Below, piece by piece: positions 1 to 10,789 of a DNA stretch of 64,000 bases. Within the stretch, counting starts at the first letter, position 1, and each line of letters starts with the position of its first letter. The translations under genes were made by a program, and so were the position numbers. Under the pieces are notes generated by a model. The model saw only the letters and a program-made list of their open reading frames with translations, made no database searches and was not told where the DNA came from. The DNA is from Ceratotherium simum simum (Eukaryota > Chordata > Mammalia > Perissodactyla > Rhinocerotidae): positions 7,939,217-8,003,216 of the forward strand of contig NW_004454177.1 of assembly GCF_000283155.1 (NCBI RefSeq), given 5' to 3'.

Positions 1-330
1 CCATCTTGAACACACCATACATTCTCACGCCTCCAAGCTTCCAGGAAACTGCCACCTCCACTCACAATGCCCTCCCTTATCTGAATTCCCCCATCCTTAA
101 AAGTCTTCTCAGCTCAAATATCACCACTTCTCTGAAGTCCTCCTCCCATCTCGCAGAACACTTGAATACACTTCTCTAATGATGGACACCCCACTGCAGG
201 ATAGCTATTTCTGTGTCCTGTTCCTCACTAGACTGTGAGTTCCTCCAGGTTGGTTTCATTCGTCTCCCCAGGGCCCATCAGGCTGGCAAACACAGAAGAG
301 CCATAGAATAAATGCTTGTTGAAAGAATCA
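1..330 (+). repeat. L2 LINE 3' fragment
   Basis: The sequence reads like the 3' part of mammalian L2 in sense orientation. It has the 'cagctcaaatatcacc' segment near 113-128, then 'gactgtgagttcctccagg' near 232, and ends in the typical 'aataaatgcttgttgaa' near 307-323. No open frame is retained. L2 is a long-inactive non-LTR retrotransposon, so this is a fossil. Confidence 0.8.
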
Positions 331-1050
331 GAAAAGGTTGAAGTCCTCTTGGGTGTCAGAGGTCAAGGAAGATTAAAAAGGAGCGAACTTGCATTCTAAA
401 ATAGTCACGTTTACATGTGCCTTCGTGTCTATATGTTTTCATATGTGCTGCATCAGTAAGATGATAGTGCTGCTTGATATAATCTTGAAATGTCTTAGGA
501 CTTTCCTTGATCAGTATAGTTTTATGCATATGTGAGATTAGTTATTGAAGTAATAATTATTTATAAGACCTAATGTGATTAATTCTGTGGTTTCTGTCAT
601 GAATGTAAATAATTATGTATCTCAATTTAGATGTGATCTTATGTAACTCTTTTGTTTGATAAAATATAGTCTCCATAAGTAATAAAAAAATAAAATAGTC
701 ATGTTTATGTTGCTGAGACCAGACAGCTGCTCACCTTGTACATCACATGGTGCTGGGCACATAGCAAGCACATCATCAATCAATATTATTATTAATATGA
801 GCGTTAGCACTGTCAATCATTTGTGTCGATGTCTCCCTTCATCTTTGTCCTTCCAGTCTTCTACAGCTCTAATGCCAAGTGTCCACTGTTTTCTCGGTCT
901 CAGTTCCCCACCAGCACTTGTTTCTATTGGAGCCAACCTTCTCCCCGGCCTTCTGTCAGCCCGGATCTATCTGAGGAATCCTTCCTTGACAGGCAAGGCT
1001 TCTTGGCACTTCATCACGCTATGTTCCTCAAAGCGCCTCTGATGGGACCG
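331..1050. other. Non-coding stretch, mostly unique
   Basis: This stretch is AT-rich up to about 700 and more balanced after that. The piece at about 735-800 (a 'gtgctgggcacatagcaagc' phrase followed by ATT repeats) may be a degraded MIR or L2 tail. Short open frames on both strands lack domains. I see no gene. Confidence 0.5.
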
Positions 1051-1358
1051 CTGCTGTTGGACTTCTTAGATCCTCCATCTTCCCCTCAACCAGGCTGTTT
1101 GTATTCTTTAAAGACCTTTCACGTAATGCCTGTGCTAATATTTACATCCCTGCTTAACTAGGCTGGCCCCTGCTGCCCTGGGCGTTTCTTAGACTCAAGC
1201 AGGATGGAGCTGCAATCTTTCCAAGCTACTCAGTAGCTATTTCCCACTCATAGCACAAAGCATGCTAAAGGCTGGTAGTCGCTCAGTGTGCAGGCTGCCT
1301 GGGGGTCGGAATATGACCAGTGAAAGATGTGCTGGTTCTGGCCTTGTCGTATATAACT
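1051..1358 (-). repeat. Inverted-duplicate segment, copy A
   Basis: Read on the minus strand, this segment matches 7125-7430 along its whole length (308 versus 306 bases) at about 90 percent identity by eye. The match includes one exactly shared run of about 70 bases (plus-strand 1095-1165 here). The two copies are inverted and about 5.8 kb apart. I do not recognise the sequence as a known repeat. It could be a low-copy dispersed element or a local inverted duplication. A MIR begins just beyond its right edge. Confidence 0.85.
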
Positions 1359-1364
1359 ATGGGC

Positions 1365-1557
1365 ATTGGAAACAGGCAGTCCTGGGCTTGGAGCAATGCT
1401 CAGCCACTCATGAGCTATGTGACCAGTCAATGATTTAATCTCTCCAGAGCCTATAAAAGAAAGTAATAATATTTCATAGGGTTAGTATGAGGATTAAATA
1501 TGATAATGAAGAGACAGGTATATAGTAATTGCTCACTAAATGGTATCTGTTATTATT
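1365..1557 (+). repeat. MIR SINE
   Basis: MIR landmarks appear in order: 'gagctatgtgaccagtcaatg', then a degenerate 'tctctccagagcct', then 'tcatagggttagtatgagg', then a 'taattgctcactaaatgg' tail followed by ATT-rich sequence. This is a tRNA-derived fossil SINE of early mammalian age. Confidence 0.8.
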
Positions 1558-1574
1558 TAAAAAATCAAGAAAAA

Positions 1575-1700
1575 TGTATTGCATACCTCCTATATATAAG
1601 GTGTGTAGGGGGCTAAGCTCTGGGATTAGGGCAAGGGAGATAAAAAGATGAAGAAGACATAATCCCTGCCCTCCTCAAGTTCAAGGTCAGAACTCAACAT
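1575..1700 (+). repeat. Ancient interspersed repeat fragment
   Basis: The phrase 'gggattagggcaagggagat...cataatccctgccctcctcaag' follows a very common old mammalian repeat pattern (a 'ggatacagcagtgaa...tccctgccctcatggagctt' type). I cannot assign the family with confidence. Related pieces lie at 11540-11690, 34640-34765, 40285-40900 and 59815-60500. Confidence 0.4.
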
Positions 1701-1924
1701 AAGCCGTGATAACAGCTCTAAGAGATACAGACAACAGCAACGGGAGCAAAGAGGAGAAGGTGACACTGAATGGGGTAAAGCTGAGGCCTGGGCCTGGGCC
1801 TGAAGATTGACACGAGCCTTGGTTTGCAGCTGTGATGAGAGGAAATTTTGCAGAAGCAATTATCTAGGCAAAATCTCAGAGAAAGGCCAGAGAGTAACAA
1901 TAGCAACTATTTTAATGCATTGCT

Positions 1925-2155
1925 TCCTACAAGGCAGGCACTGTGCCAAATGATTTACATCATCTCATTTAATCCTCTCAACAACCACGTGAGGTGAGGT
2001 AGGGGCTACCATTATTCCCACTCTACAAATAAAACGCTGAGGCTCCAAAAGGTAAAGCGGCTTGCTCAGGATTGCAGGGCTAGTAAGTGGCAGAGCAGGA
2101 CTTGAATTCAGGTCTGTCTGACCCCAAAGCCAGAGCTCTTAACCTCATGCTATGT
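1925..2155 (-). repeat. MIR SINE
   Basis: This is a nearly complete MIR in reverse orientation. It reads from 'ggcaggcactgtgcc' through 'ctcatttaatcctctcaacaa', then 'ggctagtaagtggcagagc' and 'gccagagctcttaacctcatgctatg'. The order of these blocks matches the reverse complement of the MIR consensus. Confidence 0.9.
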
Positions 2156-2639
2156 GTGCCGGTTGGGCACGTGTGGGAATGGTGGGGAAGACCAGCGTGG
2201 CTCAAGTGTAGGTAGGGCACGTACACACGTTTGTGTGTGTACACAGACACATGCACGCACGTGACAGGAGTATAGTGCAGGGCAACTCTGAGAGAGAAGG
2301 ATTGTAGAAGGGAGTAGGAACACAACTAAAGCAGATTCTGGAGACCAGGCTGAGGGGCTTAAGCTGTTTTTGAGGCCCACTTCAGTTCTCGTTGCACACT
2401 CAACCCAGAGAGGCCTCAAGGGTTATTAACAAGAGCAATGATAATGCTAATAATGACAGTGGGAACAGCCCCGGGAGGGCGGGGGGCGCACCCAGGCATG
2501 CACTGCGCTCTCCACAGGAGGAAAAGGCCTCTGACTCCCATTTTGCAGGCTTCGGAGCCAGGCCCAGGCCTCCACATTGACTTTGACTTCACAGGAGAGC
2601 TCAGCAAATCCTGCAGAGGCACAATACCTGGAGGAATAT
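2156..2639. other. Non-coding stretch with TG-rich patch
   Basis: A TG/CA-rich patch lies at about 2218-2262. The rest is unique, GC-balanced sequence. Overlapping short open frames on both strands at 2392-2715 are not supported as genes. The right end runs into the CR1-like fossil at 2640. Confidence 0.5.
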
Positions 2640-2790
2640 CTCTCCTTCTCTGGAGTTTTGGCAAACTTATTATCCCAATCAATATCTGAGTAATTACAAT
2701 CCCCTGTGATCAAGGGGGGGTGTTTTTCCCTTTCTTTGGCCTCTTTACAGGCCTCTCTTATCTGGAAAAAGATTTCTTAATCTACTTTCC
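2640..2790 (-). repeat. Possible CR1/L3-type LINE endonuclease-region fossil
   Basis: Translating the minus strand gives a continuous stretch containing the phrase ITGDCNYSDIDW (about 2678-2713), preceded by a charged helix-like segment rich in K and E. In CR1-family LINEs the endonuclease carries a conserved block of the form GDFN-x-PDI-W, and this looks like a decayed version. A stop lies just upstream and frame support is lost downstream, so it is not a functional gene. The assignment rests on one motif. Confidence 0.4.
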
Positions 2791-3565
2791 CTAAATGCCC
2801 TGAAGGTCTGCGTGCCACAGAGGCCCCAGAATTCCCTGATTGCTTTTTTCTCCTTCACTGCTACCTGACCCAGCTCTCAGGCAGCGCTGGTAGGAATGGG
2901 CCTTTCAGCTCAGGGCCCCCAACAGAGCCCCCAAGGGAAAGAGGTAGGAGTGTGAGCAGGGCCTCTAGAGAACCCAGAAGAACGGAGGAAGGTCCCACTT
3001 CCCTCTCCATCTGCGAGGAAGTGGGGAGGGGTTGGAGGGCGGGGCTGGAGGATGCACTAGAAAAAGGAGGCAAGCCTGTCTAGCCTGGTCTCTCCCCTGT
3101 TTACACTCTGCAGCCCACTGCACCCTGCCAGGCTTGCAACCACTCTTGAGGCCCAAATACTGGCAAGGGTAGGGGAAGGGACTTTGGGGAATTAGAAGGA
3201 AGTAGGTTGGAAGTTTTCCGTTCAGTCCTTGACAAGGAATCACAAGGCGGAAACGAATTTTTGCTCCATCATTTCAACCATCCTTCTGCTGCCGTGAACC
3301 CCTCACCCATGCGTCATCCTGACAAAAAAACATCTCTCCGGCTTGTAGCGCCCCACCCCAGGCATGAAGACCAGCTTCCTATCTCAGCTGCCCTGTGTCT
3401 CTCAGTAGCAAATGTTTCCTTGAGTGGGTCAGGGTGGGTCTCCACGGAGCGTTAGATGTAATGCACCTACTTTAAAAGAGAGGCCCTCACGTGGCCAACA
3501 GCCCGCTCACTGGGGGGAATGAGGAGGGCAGTGGAGGGAGCCCTCGGGGCTAGTCCGGCCTGATG
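2791..3565. other. Unique non-coding sequence
   Basis: No recognisable repeat, RNA gene or exon. Composition is GC-balanced with scattered purine-rich runs (about 2935-3060). Confidence 0.5.
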
Positions 3566-3569
3566 TATG

Positions 3570-3800
3570 GTTTAGAGACCAGGTCCTCTCTGACTCTCAA
3601 TGATTTAAGAGGTTTCTGCACTCCAGTAACCTAATTAGCCCAAAGATTTCCTTTAAGTCTTCTCGGCTTTGCTCCTGAAGAGGCCCTTCCAAGAACGCCA
3701 CTGGGCTAGAGTTATTACTCTGCCGACCGCTCACAGGGCGGTTTATTGTAGCTTTATGAGGGGAATGCTGTGCTGCCTAATGCATTTCCCAGGAAAAACT
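3570..3800. promoter_or_regulatory. Candidate conserved non-coding element
   Basis: Repeat-free sequence with phrases common in vertebrate enhancers: 'taacctaattagccc' (a homeodomain core at about 3630), 'gggcggtttattgtagcttt' near 3738 and 'cctaatgcatttcc' near 3777. Conservation is inferred from texture only. Confidence 0.3.
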
Positions 3801-4884
3801 CTGTCGAGGGGGCTCCCGGTGCCACAGCGGCTAACTGGGGAGGAGTAAAATAAACGTCAACCCACGCACACACGCATGTCTCCACATGAGGACGGAGGCG
3901 TGTGCCCAGCGAACACGAAGAACTGAAGCCAGGTCATGCACACTTACGAGACAGACAGAGAAGCCAGCTGAATCCTCACCGCCTGGGACATCTTGATAAG
4001 CATTCCAGAGGCCATCCTGTCCAGCCCCCTGCCTCCAGGCAGATCTGTTGCAATTTACCCCAGACAGCATGGGATTCTACATCTCCGAGGCAGGCAATTT
4101 CACTGTTCCAATGGTAGACTTTGCTAGTGTTTAACAGCCCTGTTCCCATGGAGCATTTTCCTTCTGGAATTTCCAGTGCTCATGCCGAAAGGGAACTTGG
4201 AAATCATATAGACAAAGCCTCTTATTTTAGGAATGGCAGAATCCAAGGGTCTCGATTCTCAGAGAAATCACTCCGCCCTATAGTACAGACACTCATGACT
4301 TAGGAGGGGATCAAATACCCTGCAAATTCCTTCAGCTTAGCTCAGAACCGAGGGGTGGCCCTCTGATCAAGCCCAGGTCCTGGGTAGGAGCATCAATTTT
4401 CATAAGAGAATGACAACCCTACCCTAAGGTTGACAGATTCCAACTGTGTGCGTGTTTGTAAGGCATATGGGTCCGTATTTAATTGGCAACCCAATAGCTG
4501 CACTTCAGGTATTTGGCAGGGAATATAGTCTTGAACTCATTGCCACACAGTGTCCATCAAAAACCCAGCTGAGAGAAAGAAGATATATGAAAGCCTGCCT
4601 GAAGAGTATGCAGTCCATACATATCTCTAGAAACATTAACAACTGTCCCAGGATTAAGCCAGGTCAGCAGAGAGCTATCCACTGGACCATGTCCTTCTGG
4701 CCCCCTGTTTCTCTGAGTTGATGTTTGGTCTGTATTGAAAGATGGTGATCCAGGAAGCAGCCTAAAGAAATGAAGAGCTGCATCTGTAAGGGTGTTGTTG
4801 AGGACGTTGTTCATCAGGTTACACAGAGCTGCCTTCCGGAAGGTGCCCGGGACAGCCCCTTTCTGGTCAGCACCGGGGAAGTTG
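3801..4884. other. Unique non-coding sequence
   Basis: I see no gene or clear repeat here. Short open frames on both strands (for example 3831-4070 and 4446-4721) have no recognisable domain and overlap one another. Confidence 0.5.
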
Positions 4885-5030
4885 GGTTTCTCCTAAACAA
4901 TCTTCTTTCCTTTTCTCTTCCCATCCTCCCTTCCATCTTCCTTTCATTCCTCCCCTACTCCCTCCATTCCTTCCTTCTTCCCTGCTTCCCTTCTTTCTTT
5001 CTTTCCTTTTTTTCTCCCATCCTACAGACA
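4885..5030. repeat. Pyrimidine-rich low-complexity tract
   Basis: An irregular CT-rich run of about 140 bases, with (TTCC)n and (TTTC)n patches. It creates a serine/leucine/phenylalanine-rich open frame that should not be read as a protein. Confidence 0.85.
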
Positions 5031-5630
5031 CTGTCAATTGTGAGACTGATCAGGTTACCTTGCCCAGGTTGGCTGCCAGAAACCCTAGATTCTAAACGAG
5101 GGCCTACCAGTGGTAGGTGTTTAGGGCTTCAAGCTCTGCATGCCTACATTAGCCTCATTCCTGATCCCCTGTGACAGTCCTCCCTTTATTTTCCTATGTT
5201 CCTTTCCTATTTGCTTCTAATACGTTCACTCACCCTATTTGACATATCTGTGTAAGCCACCGTAACCCCACTTTGGCACAAGGCAGGTATAAGTAAGTAC
5301 ATTAATGAATTAATTAACACATCTCAAACTGCGCTGCACGCACAGATTATATTTACAAAGGAGTGTTTTTACCAAGCCGGTACTGGAAGGTCTCCCAGAC
5401 CAGATGGGCCTCGAGCTAAGAGTCTTGAAAGATGTATAAGATATAGAGAAGCAGAAAAAAGCGGAGAAGTGGTCCTGGTATAAATTCTGTCCCTTTCACT
5501 GTCATCTAAGACTGCATCTTCTCACTCTTCTCTCAGCGCCAGTGGAGCCTATCTCTGGTCACTTACCCAATCTAGTATCTCTTCATGAATCTGAAGGCAC
5601 AGAATAAAAAAAGGAAGAATCATAGAAGGT
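5031..5630. other. Unique non-coding sequence
   Basis: No gene seen. A degraded MIR-like tail may lie near 5270-5320 ('ggcacaaggcaggtataagtaagtacattaatgaatt'-like wording), but it is too weak to call separately. Confidence 0.4.
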
Positions 5631-5634
5631 AAGC

Positions 5635-5820
5635 ACCTGAAGGAATCTGAGAAGTCATCTCATCTGACCCTTTCTTTTAACATGGAAGAAATGAAGGTCT
5701 AGAGAGGGTGAGTCTGGTTCCTCGATCATTTGGCCACTTAGAGAAAGTTCTGGATTGAGAACCCAGTGACCCTAACTCTCTGCAAGTCTGCGCCCTTTGT
5801 TGTATCCCATGAAGCTAAAT
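5635..5820 (-). repeat. MIR3-like fragment
   Basis: The pattern 'gaagtcatctcatctgaccc', then 'aacatggaagaaatgaagg', then 'ctagagagggtgag' matches the reverse complement of the old SINE wording for deducting a tail and a 'bases cleared' region typical of MIR3-class elements. It is heavily diverged. Confidence 0.5.
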
Positions 5821-5949
5821 AATTGCAGTTCCTGTTAGGAAGACTGAGCTTCACGCTTACGTTAGTATCTATTGATCATCTATAAAATGGAGAAGCAGTG
5901 GACGGCACTTCCACTTACATAATTTAATCCTTTCAGGGGACATTAGTGG

Positions 5950-6110
5950 ATACATGACTGTGGACACATTACTTAACCTCACAGGGCCTTCGCTTCCTCA
6001 TCTGGAAAATAGAGATGATAAGAATATTTCCCTCAGGTTGTTGTGAGGATTGAATCAGAAAATGCATATGAAGAACCTGACAAATCATGAGCACTCACAA
6101 AAATTAGTTG
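5950..6110 (+). repeat. MIR SINE fragment
   Basis: The core 'acttaacctcacagggcctt', then 'ttcctcatctggaaaatagag', then 'tgttgtgaggattgaatcag' is the central-to-3' part of MIR in sense orientation. Confidence 0.85.
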
Positions 6111-6129
6111 TGGTGATGGTGGCGATGGC

Positions 6130-6230
6130 TGTTATTTCCCCTCTTTTACAAATGAGAAGCAACAGCCCAGAGGAATGCAGTCATTTGGCCAAGGAAACAG
6201 CAGAACTCCTGAGCTCTCTGCTCCCAGGTG
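6130..6230 (-). repeat. MIR SINE fragment, reverse
   Basis: 'cccctcttttacaaatgag' followed by 'cagtcatttggccaagg' and 'cagcagaactcctgagctct' reads as the reverse complement of the MIR core. It lies back-to-back with the preceding sense MIR. Confidence 0.65.
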
Positions 6231-6399
6231 GGAACCTTCATGACTTGGAATCACTGGGGTGGTAAAGGCATAGGCACTTTGATTTCCCATTTCCCATTCA
6301 CTCCACCCCATCTCCACTCTATCTCTGATCTCTTTCTGATCCCACAGCCTGCCTCTGCCTACCAGCTAACTCCCTCTTCAAAGATACCATATGCCTAAA

Positions 6400-6422
6400 G
6401 ACCAATACCAATACCAATACCA
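6400..6422 (+). repeat. Short tandem repeat (CCAATA)n
   Basis: About 3.5 copies of a six-base unit. It is too short to be a strong marker, but it is clear in the sequence. Confidence 0.8.
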
Positions 6423-7124
6423 AAATGCCTAAATAGAGGTTGACACTTGAGAAAATAACCAAAAGAGATTGGACCATCTCTTTTGGGCTCTTCTATCTGG
6501 GACAACTTATGTGAGATCCTGATCAGAGGCTGGACAATGGGGACAAAGTAATTTTCCAGGAATCTTTTCAAGTGAGGACTCCAATGATTCTATTTTCTTC
6601 TGGCCCAAGCTTAGCATCTAATCTTATTTTGGTGCCTTGGGCAGAAACATGAACATCTGGAGCCCTTGAGTTCTTACGTCAAAGCCTTGGAGCTTTTTGC
6701 CTTGCACATCGGCCTGAACCACTTTCTTCATTCTCCCCCACCCCCATTCCCCTGCTCTAGACATTGGGACACATGAAGGAAAAGGCGTGCCTGGTGAGAT
6801 GGGTGGACAGACAGACGGGATGGTGGCACCACAGGCATTTCTCAGCTGTAGAACTGCTGTCCGTCTTTATGGTCAGAAAAGGGAAGAGTGAAAACAGCTA
6901 CTGATAAGAGACTCTTGGGTTTGCTCCCATTGACACACATTTTCTCAGAGACCTGGAATATATTCATCTCCCCTACCCTACTCATCCACCTCTCAGAAAC
7001 TCAACATTGGTTGATCAACAGCTCTCTTCAGATGGTCACAACCAAGGGCCCAAGGAGAGCTGAGTTGTCCTGCCTCAAGCCAGTACACACCACGACCAAC
7101 CAACTCTCAAGGCTACAATCCATG
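6423..7124. other. Unique non-coding sequence
   Basis: I see no gene, RNA or classifiable repeat before the inverted-duplicate segment starts at 7125. Confidence 0.5.
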
Positions 7125-7430
7125 AGTTATATACGACAAGGCTAAACCCAGAACATCTTTCATTAAACATATCCCGACCCCCAGGCAGCCTGCACGCTAA
7201 GCAACTTCCACCCTTAGCATGCTTGGTGCTCCAAGTGGGAAATACCTACTGAGTAGCTTGGAAAGACTGCAGCTCCATCCTGCTTGAGTCTGAGAAATGC
7301 CCAGGGCAGCAGGGGCCAGCGTAGTTAAGCAGGGATGTAAATATTAGCACAGGCATTACGTGAAAGGTCTTTAAAGAATACAAACAGCCTGGCTGAGGGA
7401 AGATGGAGGATCCAAGAAGTCCAACAGCAG
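7125..7430 (+). repeat. Inverted-duplicate segment, copy B
   Basis: This is the partner of 1051-1358 in opposite orientation. The match starts at the phrase 'agttatatacgacaagg' and ends at 'agtccaacagcag'. Differences are scattered substitutions plus a one-base gap near the end. An old L1 fragment begins within about ten bases of its right edge, which may mark a breakpoint or insertion site. Confidence 0.85.
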
Positions 7431-7439
7431 CCTTTCCTT

Positions 7440-8612
7440 AGAAGCCTTGACCTTACCTCACACCAAATACAAAATGTAACCCATAAAGGAACATAGACCT
7501 AACCGTAAAGCTATAAAACCTTTGGAAAGAATATAAAAGAAAACTTTTGTGACTTTAGCTAACACTGAAATCATGACCCATAACAGAAAAAAATGACATT
7601 TAATTTTATCAACACTAAAAACTTCCCTTCAAAAGACACTCTTGAAAGGCTTAAAAGACAAGTCACAGACCAGGAGAAAATATTTCCAAAACACATATCT
7701 GACAAAGGACTTGAATCTAGATTACATAAAGAACTTCCAAAACTCAACAATAAGAAAACAAACCACCCATTTTTTTAAAAAATGAGCAACAGACATTTCA
7801 CCAAAAAAGATACACAGATGGCAACAACCACAGGAAAAGATGCTCAGTATTTTTAGTCATTGGAGAAATAAAAATTAAAACTACAATGAGATATCACTGA
7901 ATACCTATTAGAATGGTTAAAATTAAAAATAACTGATGATACCAAGTGATAGGAAGGATATGGGACAAGTGGAACTATCTATCATTGTAGATGAGAATGC
8001 AAAATTATATAGCCATTTTGGAAAACAGTTTGGCTGTTTCTTATAAAGTTAAACATATACTTGTCATAAGACCTAGCAATTCTAGTCTAAAAAGTATTTA
8101 CCGTATGAAATGAACTTATGTGCAGACAAAACCTGTATGTGAATATTTATAGAAACTTGATTCATAATCACCAAAAACTGGAAACAACCCCAAAGCCCTT
8201 CCTCTAGTAAAGGGATGTACAAATTGTAGTTTGTATACAACAGAATCCTACTCTGCAAGAAAAAGGAATGAACTAATGACATACACCACAACAAGGATGA
8301 ATCTCAAATTTATTATGCTAAGGGAAGAAGCCAGACTCAAAAGATTACATACTATATAATTATATTTATAAGATATTCTCGGAAAGCAAACTATAGGAAC
8401 AAAAAACAGATCAGTAGTTGCCAGGGGCTGTGGGTGGGAGAGTGGTTGAATGAAAAGAGACACAAGGGAATTTTGAGGAAGTTGATGGAATTATTCTAGA
8501 TACTTATTGTGGTAATGGTTACATGACTTTATGCATTTGTCAAAACTCATAAAACTGTACACTACAAATGGTTAATTGCATTGTAGGTAAATTAGACCTC
8601 AATCAAAAAAGA
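7440..8612 (+). repeat. Old L1 LINE, 5'-truncated, sense
   Basis: This reads as the 3' end of L1 ORF2 followed by its 3' UTR. Phrases include 'cttcaaaagacactcttg', 'ggagaaaatatttccaaaac', 'tctgacaaaggacttgaatc', 'aaaagatgctcagtatttt', 'gttgccaggggctgtggg' and the terminal 'actgtacactacaaatggtt' before an A-rich end. The frame is broken by many stops. It belongs to an L1M-type (mammal-wide) family and is inactive. Confidence 0.9.
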
Positions 8613-8662
8613 AAAATGAAGGAGCTCTTTGTTCTTGACAAACTTAACCTGTAAGATATGTA

Positions 8663-8826
8663 CTAAAAATTATTATCCCCATTTTACAGATGAAGCAATG
8701 GAGGAATAAAGAGATTGATTAACTTGTCCCAGGTCACAGAGCTACTCATGGGTAGAGCTGTGACTGGAATCTGGTCTCTAGAGCTCCAGAGTCCATGCTC
8801 TTAGCCACCAGACCATACTGCCTCTC
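8663..8826 (-). repeat. MIR SINE
   Basis: 'attatccccattttacagatgaag', then 'ttaacttgtcccaggtcac', then 'gagtccatgctcttagcca' and 'ccatactgcctct' give a clear reverse-oriented MIR. Confidence 0.9.
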
Positions 8827-9139
8827 ACATTTGGGACATTTCTTTATTCTTGAGTACGTTTTGGCTCAACCATTAGAATTTAACCAAGTTGAAGGTACAG
8901 TCTAAATCATAAGCACCTTATTTGTGTTTCAAATACATGACAATTACTTGAATATATTGTATTCTTAGGAACATTCAAACAAAAGAGCACAGAGAGTAAA
9001 GAGTGAATGTCCCCTTCCATCACTCCTGCCCCTCCCACACTCCCACTCCAGGTGTCCATGTGTTGACAGTTGTTGGATAGCCTTCCACCAGGAAGTATAT
9101 ACTTACATGTGCACATCATATGCATTTCCAATACCCTGG
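8827..9139. other. Unclassified non-coding sequence
   Basis: AT-rich sequence with a possible degraded L1 3'-UTR flavour, not clear enough to name. No gene seen. Confidence 0.35.
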
Positions 9140-9350
9140 CTCAATCTCCAGCTGTGGAGGGACACTGGACTTGGAACCAAAGCCATAAGAGGTTCACACC
9201 CTGATTTGTCATAGACTAGCTGTATGACCCAACGGAAGCCAGGTCACCTCTATGGACAAGTTTTTTCATTCCTAAAATACAAATTATAATACCTACTTTT
9301 AATAAGGATAGATCCCTTATGACATAGTTACAGTTCAGTAAATGCCTTTT
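9140..9350 (+). repeat. MIR SINE
   Basis: A sense-oriented MIR. It has 'gacttggaaccaaagcc' at the head, a degraded 'ctagctgtatgacccaacgg' core, and 'ttttttcattcctaaaatac', ending near 'cagttcagtaaatgcc'. Confidence 0.75.
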
Positions 9351-9544
9351 AATCCGTATGTGTAGGTAATTAAATTGTAATAGATGGCAGCTAAGACTGG
9401 GAACACCAGGTCTCCATTCAGTCTACCCCACTGGATGAGGGTGACTCAAACTCAGTATGCCTGAATTCAGCACCTATTTTTTTAACAATCCACTACACAA
9501 TCCTAACAAGCAATCTGGGTCCCGTGTCACTCAAAGTATGACTG

Positions 9545-9740
9545 TAGGAATTGAAGGGATGGGAACTATTTAGACTAGAGAAGCAAAGACTCTTCAGGGA
9601 TGTGAGCATTGGTTTAAAATATTTGAAGAGCTGTCATATAGGAAGAGAAGGCAGATTTGCTCTCAGTTGCTCCAGGGCAGAGCTAGAATTAATCTGGATG
9701 CATATTTTGTATTATGGAATAAAACTGTCCCCCAACTACT
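9545..9740 (+). repeat. L3/CR1-like LINE 3' fragment
   Basis: 'ggaactatttagactagagaag', then 'aaaatatttgaagagctgtc', then 'ctccagggcagagctag' resembles the 3' region of mammalian L3, the CR1 relative whose avian counterpart has a 'ggagaagagaaggctc' opening. The copy is old and degraded. Confidence 0.55.
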
Positions 9741-10785
9741 ATTAGCCAGCAGAGGAGGAGCTGCCCATGAGGCAGTGGGCTTCCCACCACTTTCAGGTAA
9801 TCAAGCTGACACTGTGTAATCATTTGTCAGGAAAGTCGAAGAAAACCCCCAGCAAGCAGATTTTGGGATCTCATGCTTCTCAGTACAGAGGTACCCATCC
9901 TCAGAACATATGTAGGCATATATGAATGCTGCGTGCCCCGTCCATCTTTTCATCCTCCCCATTAATTGAGAGGCCGATAATAAGAGTAGGTGGAATTATA
10001 TGCACACAGGAACCAAGGCAATACATAGATAAATGGTTTTATCAGCTGGTCCTGCATTTAAGAAGGGAAGCAAAGGAGAGAATGTCCTGCCCTCCAAAAA
10101 TGCAGACCTATTTGGATCCTATCTGAGATCCCTTGGCAGCTGACACACATGCCCATCTGCCATGCTGGCACAGTGCCCCCAGCAAAGGGAGCTGTGCTTC
10201 CTCCTCATGGGCATAGGTGCCAGGTGGTTGTATATGCGAGCAGAGGGGGAACCTTGGTCCCAAACAGCACAAGGCACTTGCAATTCCCATGCTCACTCTC
10301 TGCCCCGTTTACCCCCCACCAGCCCCACCAGGGGCATGGAGGTGCCCTGGAATTGCAGAGAGTGGGAACAGAGAAGCTAGGCACTGGAGGGGTTGGGGAT
10401 GCCAAATGAACAGGCCTTGCCTCATCGAGCATGTTGCGGAGCCAAGACCACCCAAGGAACAACCAAATGGACGCTTGGAAGGAAAGGCCAAGGCTCAAAT
10501 GACACCAACTCAAAGGGCATCACAAGGGGTTTGGGCCCTTGAGAGAGAGATGGGATATTATACGATGACTTGGTTCTGTCATTCTCCTCTAAGCATGAGG
10601 AGGAAGAACTCTGAGGAAAGGATACTCATGTTTTTCTATATCTGGCCTTGGTAGAGAGGTTCACCCTTCTCTTTTGTCCAAATGGGAGTGTCTGAGCCTG
10701 TGGTCATCTCTGCCTAGCTGTGTGGGAGTATGTCCACCCACACTGGCTTGTGTGTGTGTCTGTGTGCGCATGCCCACGTCCGTCT
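9741..10785. other. Unique non-coding sequence
   Basis: GC-balanced sequence with several overlapping open frames of 60-145 codons on both strands at 10149-10654. They compete for the same bases, carry no domain and have no exon signals that hold together. I see no gene. Confidence 0.5.
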
Positions 10786-10789
10786 GAGG

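Noticed and set aside
7593..7778. Short frame resembling a polymerase end
   Set aside because: It is the decayed 3' end of L1 ORF2 inside a recognised L1 fossil.
10217..10654. Plus-strand open frame of 145 codons
   Set aside because: Several frames on both strands cover the same interval and none shows protein-like features.
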